DNA from: Bacteroidaceae bacterium
GTDB taxonomy: Bacteria; Bacteroidota; Bacteroidia; Bacteroidales; Bacteroidaceae
DNA: 10,241 nt
Assembly (NCBI GenBank): GCA_024695315.1
Contig: JAILIJ010000263.1
Coordinates: 1-10,241, forward strand
Direction: 5' to 3'
The notes under the pieces were generated by a model that made no database searches, was not told where the DNA came from, and saw only the letters and a list, made by a program, of their open reading frames with translations. Position numbers and translations under genes: made by a program. Below, in pieces: positions 5,258 through 10,241 of the stretch. The number at the start of each line of letters is the position of its first letter. Position 1 is the first letter of the stretch.

Positions 5258-5413
5258 AAAGAGGTTCGAGAAATTGATTAAAATGGGAATCAGGTGAAAG
5301 ACCTGAACAGTCCCTGCTGCTGTGAGTCCTTTTTGGGGGTAAATAAGTTAAACCACTGGAAATATTTCGGGAAGGATTATTTGCCAAGGATAAAGTCAGA
5401 AGACCTGCCTCTA
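5258..5413 (+). promoter_or_regulatory. Cobalamin (B12) riboswitch
   Basis: The aptamer core elements appear in order: the closing stem AGAGG (5260-5264) / CCTCT (5408-5412); AAAATGGGAATCAGGTGAAAG (5280-5300) with the GGTG..A..CC arm; the B12-box-like segment CAGTCCCTGCTGCTGTGA (5308-5325); CCACTGG followed by TCGGGAAGG (5353-5375); and AAGTCAGAAGACCTGCC (5393-5409). Order and spacing match the cobalamin family closely. Downstream, a further hairpin can form from CAAG/CTTG (5422-5425 with 5450-5453) and CTCT/AGAG (5431-5434 with 5443-5446). Its AGAG arm could also compete for the CTCT of the closing stem, giving a plausible switch. There is no U-tract, so control of translation or RNA stability of the downstream receptor fits better than termination. 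High B12 would be expected to repress the receptor. Confidence 0.94.
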
Positions 5414-5529
5414 TAAAAAATCAAGTACATCTCTCAGGGGGTAGAGTGGCTTGTAAAATCCAATACTTATATCGTCGAAGGGCATTTATGCTGTTATAAT
5501 TCCTTTCACTTAAACGTGCTAAATTATAA

Positions 5530-7641
5530 ATGAGTAGAAAAACTCTCTTGACTTGTTCTTTATTAAGTATAAGTCTATTTGTATGTGCTCAGGGGATGTC
5601 ATTAGATTCTGTGAGAATAATGAACGAAGTTGTTGTTACAGGTACTGGTACTTATAGGAGAACGAATAATGCTCCGGTGTCAGTTAAGGTAATAAACGCC
5701 AAGGATCTTAGAGATGCTCAAGTAACTAATCTTCAGGAGGCTTTGGTAAAACTTACTTCAAATGTGACTACCCATACAAATGGTATGGGAACTTTTGTGA
5801 ATTTTAATGGTATAAGTGATGACTACGTTTTGATTCTTGAAAACGGAAAGAAAGTTGTAGGCGATGACCGATGGGAAAGGATAAGTATTGCAAATATAAA
5901 ACGTATAGAGGTATTATCTGGTGCTGCGAGTGCGTTGTATGGAAGTGATGCTATAGCCGGAGTTATAAATATCATTACTGATGATTCTAAGGATGTTGTG
6001 GAAGTCTCAAATTATACTCATTTGACGAGTAAGGGGAGAATCAACGAAGATATAAATGTAGATGTTAATTCTGGAAAATTTTCATCTCAGACATCTTATG
6101 GATATAAGCATGCTGATAATTGGCAAGTAAATAAATACCAGGAATTCACTGAGATAAATAATGAGACGGGGGAGACTGAGGCTGTATTGAAGCTTACGGG
6201 ACGTCCTATGAGTACTGGTTTCATGAGCCATAATATAAGTGAGAATTTGCAATGGCGTTTCTCCGATAAGCTATCGGTATACCTTCGTGGTAACTTGTAC
6301 GACTATAATACAGAACGTCCACGTTCCGCAACTTATTTTACCCAAAGTAAAAATACAGTTACAGATTCAGAGGGGAATAAGACTTATAGCTATACATATA
6401 AACAGAAGAGTGCTTATACCTATGATTTACATCATAGATCGTATACGTATGGAGGAGGTGCGCGTTATGAGTTTAATAAAAATGCGCATGTGTATCTCGA
6501 TGTCTATTCTGACAATTTCGTATCTAAATATAACTATTGGCAAACTGCTGAAAAGGAAGATTATGAACTGACTCGTAAGCGTACGCATTATACAAATGAG
6601 ACGTTAAAGGGAATTTTTCGTCTTTCTTCTTGGAACAAGTTGTCCGCAGGTGTCGAATTGATTCAAGAAACACTTGATAGTGAAAGTGATAATATTGATT
6701 TCTCTACGACAAATACCTATAATGTTTTTGCACAGGATGAATTAGAAATTCTACCTTGTTTAGAGGGCGTTGTAGGTGCGCGTTACACTTATAATGATAA
6801 TTTCGAATCTCATGCAACGGCTAATGTTGCTCTTTTCTATCGTATTGGTGGATTGCGTGCGCGTATCAGCTATGCAGGGGGCTATCGTACACCTACATTG
6901 TCTCAACTTTATGCTACCGACCAAGCAAAAACAAGTGGACGTTATACGCTTAATAATACGACTCTTAGGCCAGAAAAGAATGATTTCTATAATCTAAATG
7001 TTGAATATAGTAATCGTTGGATGAGTGTAAGTGCCACAGGTTTCTTCAATAAGGTACGTGATATGATAAATTATCGTACTATGACACAGGAAGAGATTGG
7101 TATGGATGAAGGCTTAACGGATTTATATAATAGTGGATGGACAACTATACGTCAACGTGACAATATTGATAATGCCAAAATAAAGGGAATTAGTCTAAAT
7201 GCAAAGTTTGTCCTGCCTATCGGCATAAGTATTGGAGGTGGTTATACTTTTACAGATTCTGAAGCTGAGACTATGTCATTAGATTCTAAGACTCAGACAT
7301 ACGTGTTTACAACTTCGCCTACGGATAAAAGTGTACGCAATGTGGCTCGTATGAATGTTGCATGGGATCATTCGTGGGGAAATTACCATATTAATATGGC
7401 AATAAATGGGCACATTCAGGGGGAACGTTATAGTAGCACTTATGGATATGCGCCAAAGTATCAGCAATGGGATTTTACTACTCGTCATTCGTTTTTTCTA
7501 TCTCAGGTTACTATAGAGCCTGGGGTAGGGGTGGAGAATATATTTAATAAGCGAGACACATCGTTTTGGAATAGTAACTACTCAACGATAAATCCAGGAC
7601 GTGCAATATTTGTAAGTATGACTCTTAAATTCAAAGAATAG
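5530..7641 (+). CDS. btuB: BtuB-like TonB-dependent vitamin B12 receptor, 703 aa
   Basis: An outer-membrane 22-strand beta-barrel that imports cobalamin using TonB energy. The signal peptide is residues 1 to about 20 (cleavage near CAQ-G). The TonB box is EVVVTG at 33-38. The plug domain spans about 45-152, with NLQEALVKLTSNVTT, FNGISDDYVLILENGKKVVG, RIEVLSGAASALYGSDAIAGVINIIT. The rest is barrel, ending NPGRAIFVSMTLKFKE with alternating aromatic and hydrophobic residues. There is no CarboxypepD-like N-terminal extension, so it is not SusC-type. Substrate assignment rests mainly on the cobalamin riboswitch in its leader, about 115 bases upstream of the ATG, and on BtuB-like plug motifs. A surface partner such as BtuG is not evident immediately next to it. 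Length is slightly above E. coli BtuB (about 614 residues) and normal for Bacteroidetes. The frame is intact. Confidence 0.88.
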   Translation: MSRKTLLTCSLLSISLFVCAQGMSLDSVRIMNEVVVTGTGTYRRTNNAPVSVKVINAKDLRDAQVTNLQEALVKLTSNVTTHTNGMGTFVNFNGISDDYVLILENGKKVVGDDRWERISIANIKRIEVLSGAASALYGSDAIAGVINIITDDSKDVVEVSNYTHLTSKGRINEDINVDVNSGKFSSQTSYGYKHADNWQVNKYQEFTEINNETGETEAVLKLTGRPMSTGFMSHNISENLQWRFSDKLSVYLRGNLYDYNTERPRSATYFTQSKNTVTDSEGNKTYSYTYKQKSAYTYDLHHRSYTYGGGARYEFNKNAHVYLDVYSDNFVSKYNYWQTAEKEDYELTRKRTHYTNETLKGIFRLSSWNKLSAGVELIQETLDSESDNIDFSTTNTYNVFAQDELEILPCLEGVVGARYTYNDNFESHATANVALFYRIGGLRARISYAGGYRTPTLSQLYATDQAKTSGRYTLNNTTLRPEKNDFYNLNVEYSNRWMSVSATGFFNKVRDMINYRTMTQEEIGMDEGLTDLYNSGWTTIRQRDNIDNAKIKGISLNAKFVLPIGISIGGGYTFTDSEAETMSLDSKTQTYVFTTSPTDKSVRNVARMNVAWDHSWGNYHINMAINGHIQGERYSSTYGYAPKYQQWDFTTRHSFFLSQVTIEPGVGVENIFNKRDTSFWNSNYSTINPGRAIFVSMTLKFKE

Positions 7642-7718
7642 TGGTTGGAGAGTATTCCCAAATAATACTGTGGTGATACTCAAAATAGGGTATTTGATGA
7701 TTTATTAACATATGGAAT

Positions 7719-7750
7719 ATTGCACATGATAAGTAAATATAGTATTTTTG
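7719..7750 (+). promoter_or_regulatory. Bacteroidetes-type promoter of the second receptor
   Basis: ATTG (7719-7722), exactly 20 bases, then TATTTTTG (7743-7750), a full TAnnTTTG match. The start is near 7757, leaving a leader of about 40 bases with no room for a riboswitch. It shows the second receptor can be transcribed independently of btuB. I see no convincing Fur-like palindrome. Confidence 0.75.
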
Positions 7751-7797
7751 TCGTCAAATTAACAGAATGAATGAACGAGTACTAATAGCGAAGGTAA

Positions 7798-10017
7798 ATG
7801 ATAAAAGGAAATAATCTTAAATTTATTTCTTTTCTTCTATTTATGTCTTATTCTATGGCTATTGAGGCTGGCATGTGTGAATATTGTCAGAATGTAGAAG
7901 AAAAGAATGTGGAAATAAAGGATGACTCACTTGGATTGGGACCTGTAGTGGTCTTTGGGAAAAGTAAGGTGCAACAGATTAAAGAAGGGGCTTATTCGGT
8001 AAATGCTATTGACGTAAAGTCCAAAGTAAATTCTATGACGGACTTGACTAATCTTATAAGTCGAACTTCTGGAGTAAATATACGCACGGAAGGAGGACTT
8101 GGGTCTGATTATAGCTTATCCATAAATGGCATGACTGGCAATTCTATCCGATATTTTGTGGATGGTGTGCCTCTTTCTATGTTAGGTAACGGAATGACCT
8201 TAAGTAGTTTTCCTATAAACTCTGTTGATCGTGTGGAAATATATAAAGGCGTCGTTCCTGCTTATCTTGGTGGCGATGCTTTGGGAGGCGCAATCAATAT
8301 AGTCACAAAAAAAGGACATAGGTCATTTATAGATGCCTCTGTGAGTGCGGGAAGTTTTAATACGTATAGGGCAGATTTCAACTCTCAGTTTTCACTCAAC
8401 AAGCACGGATTGTTGTTTCGCCCTCAATTTAAGGTTGATTACTCAAAAAACAATTATAAGGTTCATGATGTTGAGGTATGGGACGATTTGAAGGCGAGGT
8501 ATGATACGGTAAGTAGAAAGCGATTCCATGATGACTATTTCTCAGCTATGGGACAAGTCGATTTAGGAGTTGAGCATAAGAGTTGGGCTGATCAGTTCTT
8601 TGTTGGCGCTAGCTATTCTAGTATGCGTAAAGAACTTCAAACAGGAACTGTTCAGTCTATTGTCTACGGTATGGCAGAGCGAAAAGAAGATGCCTTTAAT
8701 ATTCATGTTAGATATAAGAAACGAAATTTTCTAACAGATGATTTAACGGCCCTATTTCTCTTATCACATACTTGGGATCATAGTGTAACAGTAGATACAG
8801 CTTTTCTGCGTTATGATTGGAATGGCAATTATATGAAGACTTCACGTAATGAGATAAATGGTAAGTTGCGCCAGTATCGTCATTATAAACGCCCTCTTAC
8901 TATAGCTAGGGCAAATTTCAACTATGACCTTAATGAACAGCACACTTTGACTCTCAATTATATGCTTTCGCGTATGGGTAATAAGATTTATGATACGGCA
9001 AAAGACTATTATTTTGATAGCTACGAGTATGATGTTACTTTGTTGCCGTCAAATGACCTACTGGAGAAACATATTATAGGTATTAGTTATGATCAGAATC
9101 TTATTGATGGAAAGCTGGTAAATACTTTTTTCCTAAAGGATTATGTTACTCGTGTAGATGTGGAACAGACTTATATGAGTTCTACCACTCATTCTGATGA
9201 TGTGCCAAACCATTCTGTGACGAATAATTGGGGCTATGGCCTTGGTTCACGATATAGTCTTTTGGATTGTCTGTCAGCAAAGTTTAGTTATGAACATGCT
9301 GTTAGAATTCCAGAAGCCAAAGAACTTCTTGGTAATGGCTCCACTATATATGCCAATCTTGCTCTTGATCCTGAACAGAGCCATAATTTCAATCTTGGGA
9401 TGTTTGGAAGTTTCTATTTTGGAGGCGACAACTCTATAAATTACGAGTTAGGAGCTTTTTATCGAATTACCCAGGATTATATTCATCTTACAGTCAATAC
9501 TGCAGAAGGTACGGCTCAATACGAAAATATAAATGATGTCACAACACGCGGTTTTGAGGGTGAAGTGCGGTATAATCATGGCCGTTGGCTACAGTTTATA
9601 GCAAATGCAAGCTACCAAGAAAGCCGAGATATGGAAAAGTTTCTTGATAATGGCAATAGGAGCGCCACATATAAAAATCGCATTCCTAATAAACCTTGGT
9701 TGTATGGTAATACGGAACTTATCCTTATGAAGGATGAGCTTTTCTCCAAAGATGATAAATTGCGCTTTAGCTATGCTTTCCAATATACACATTGGTTCTA
9801 TTTGACATGGGAGTCCTATGGATATAAGCCTTCTAAGGCACGAATTCCATCGCAATACCTTCAGAATGCAGCTCTCACGTATTCGTGGAATCATGAGCGT
9901 TATAATTTGACACTTTCATGTGATAATATCTTTGATACTTTGTGCTACGATAATTTTAAGTTGCAGAAACCTGGCCGTAGTTTTATGGCTAAATTTAGAC
10001 TGTATCTTGGTCTATAA
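7798..10017 (+). CDS. TonB-dependent outer-membrane receptor, substrate unknown, 739 aa
   Basis: An outer-membrane active-transport barrel. The hydrophobic signal peptide runs to about residue 24 (AIEA-G). A short acidic segment containing CEYC (Cys27, Cys30) follows, then a TonB-box-like GPVVVFG at 48-54. The plug spans about 64-172, with LTNLISRTSGVNIRTEGGLG, IRYFVDGVPLSMLGNGMTLSS, VDRVEIYKGVVPAYLGGDALGGAINIVTKK. The remainder is barrel, closing KPGRSFMAKFRLYLGL. The plug style resembles Bacteroidetes FecA/siderophore or haem-type receptors more than SusC. It has its own promoter 48 bases upstream and is followed 72 bases later by a surface-type lipoprotein gene, a common receptor-plus-lipoprotein arrangement. 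Because btuB and its riboswitch lie just upstream, a corrinoid is a possible substrate. A ferric siderophore or another metal chelate is at least as likely. Confidence 0.87.
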   Translation: MIKGNNLKFISFLLFMSYSMAIEAGMCEYCQNVEEKNVEIKDDSLGLGPVVVFGKSKVQQIKEGAYSVNAIDVKSKVNSMTDLTNLISRTSGVNIRTEGGLGSDYSLSINGMTGNSIRYFVDGVPLSMLGNGMTLSSFPINSVDRVEIYKGVVPAYLGGDALGGAINIVTKKGHRSFIDASVSAGSFNTYRADFNSQFSLNKHGLLFRPQFKVDYSKNNYKVHDVEVWDDLKARYDTVSRKRFHDDYFSAMGQVDLGVEHKSWADQFFVGASYSSMRKELQTGTVQSIVYGMAERKEDAFNIHVRYKKRNFLTDDLTALFLLSHTWDHSVTVDTAFLRYDWNGNYMKTSRNEINGKLRQYRHYKRPLTIARANFNYDLNEQHTLTLNYMLSRMGNKIYDTAKDYYFDSYEYDVTLLPSNDLLEKHIIGISYDQNLIDGKLVNTFFLKDYVTRVDVEQTYMSSTTHSDDVPNHSVTNNWGYGLGSRYSLLDCLSAKFSYEHAVRIPEAKELLGNGSTIYANLALDPEQSHNFNLGMFGSFYFGGDNSINYELGAFYRITQDYIHLTVNTAEGTAQYENINDVTTRGFEGEVRYNHGRWLQFIANASYQESRDMEKFLDNGNRSATYKNRIPNKPWLYGNTELILMKDELFSKDDKLRFSYAFQYTHWFYLTWESYGYKPSKARIPSQYLQNAALTYSWNHERYNLTLSCDNIFDTLCYDNFKLQKPGRSFMAKFRLYLGL

Positions 10018-10089
10018 TTATCTCGGGCATATATGATATATAGTTGAAACATATTCTAAAAAACATTAATTGTATTAATAAAAGAAAAA

Positions 10090-10241
10090 ATGAAAAGATT
10101 AAAGTTTTTTGCTGCCTCATTTGCGGCATTTGCACTTTGTGCAGGATTTGCGTCATGTTCTGATGATGACGATGATATAGATAATTCTTCTCTTGTTGTA
10201 TCTGGAGACTATCATTTTGATGTACTTGTCAGCACAGGTGC
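10090..10241 (+). CDS. N-terminus of a surface-type lipoprotein (3'-truncated by window edge)
   Basis: Fifty codons are visible. A lipoprotein signal peptide with basic start (MKRLK), hydrophobic core and lipobox GFASC puts the lipidated cysteine at residue 23. It is followed by SDDDDDID, an acidic tract that in Bacteroidetes commonly directs export to the outside of the outer membrane. The mature part begins LVVSGDYHFDVLVSTG. This opening, and the position after a TonB-dependent receptor, recall DUF4374 lipoproteins such as XusB, which capture xenosiderophores for their receptor. I rate that at about one in three. A B12-binding BtuG-type protein or an unrelated binding protein are alternatives. 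The upstream gap has no obvious terminator or strong promoter, so co-transcription with the receptor is likely. Confidence 0.85.
   Translation, partial: MKRLKFFAASFAAFALCAGFASCSDDDDDIDNSSLVVSGDYHFDVLVSTG

Noticed and set aside
5205..5387. 60-codon minus-strand frame over the btuB leader
   Set aside because: It covers the promoter and cobalamin riboswitch on +, whose conserved elements fully explain the sequence.
7651..7681. Hairpin AGTATT/AATACT (7651-7669) and a competing GATACTC after btuB
   Set aside because: The stem is only 6 A/T-rich pairs with no T-tract, too weak to call a terminator. It may still contribute to the btuB mRNA 3' end.
1..10241. CRISPR array, tRNA, rRNA, complete insertion sequence or phage genes
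   Set aside because: I looked for regular spaced repeats, cloverleaf-like T-arms, and transposase or integrase motifs, and saw none.

Overview
The window looks like a chromosomal segment from a Bacteroidales bacterium, most likely Prevotella or a near relative. It is AT-rich. Its promoters follow the Bacteroidetes pattern (TTTG, about 20 bases, TAnnTTTG) instead of the usual -35/-10. Its lipoproteins have the Cys-Ser-Asp-rich start typical of the phylum, and it carries TonB-dependent receptors and a glycosidase-like C-terminus. The genus is a guess from overall resemblance.

Layout: (1) 1-294 is the 3' end of a gene on +, probably a GH2-type glycoside hydrolase, closed by a hairpin terminator. 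(2) 479-652 on - is a 57-residue 2[4Fe-4S] ferredoxin, absent from most ORF lists because it is so short, with its own promoter and terminator. (3) About 653-2613 is a gene desert of nearly 2 kb. It is not featureless: on + it holds three successive promoter-to-terminator units without a credible ORF (about 1231-1410, 1825-1920 and 2234-2503). The third is preceded by a symmetric array of four TGTCTCA-like half-sites. (4) 2614-5075 on - is a probable operon: a UPF0237 ACT-domain protein, a UPF0210/DUF711 protein and a NigD-like lipoprotein. (5) 5220-7641 on + is a Bacteroidetes promoter, a cobalamin riboswitch and a BtuB-like outer-membrane receptor. (6) 7719-10241 on + is a second promoter, a second TonB-dependent receptor and the start of a surface-type lipoprotein cut by the window edge.

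How they fit together: the riboswitch makes vitamin B12 uptake the clear role of the first receptor. The second receptor has its own promoter and no riboswitch, so its substrate need not be a corrinoid. With its lipoprotein it may be a siderophore or other uptake pair (DUF4374/XusB-like is a tentative idea). The ACT-domain/UPF0210 pair is conserved across many bacteria but its function is not settled. The most unusual part of the window is the non-coding 1.2-2.5 kb stretch, which reads as a small cluster of candidate small RNAs, one with an ordered upstream operator.
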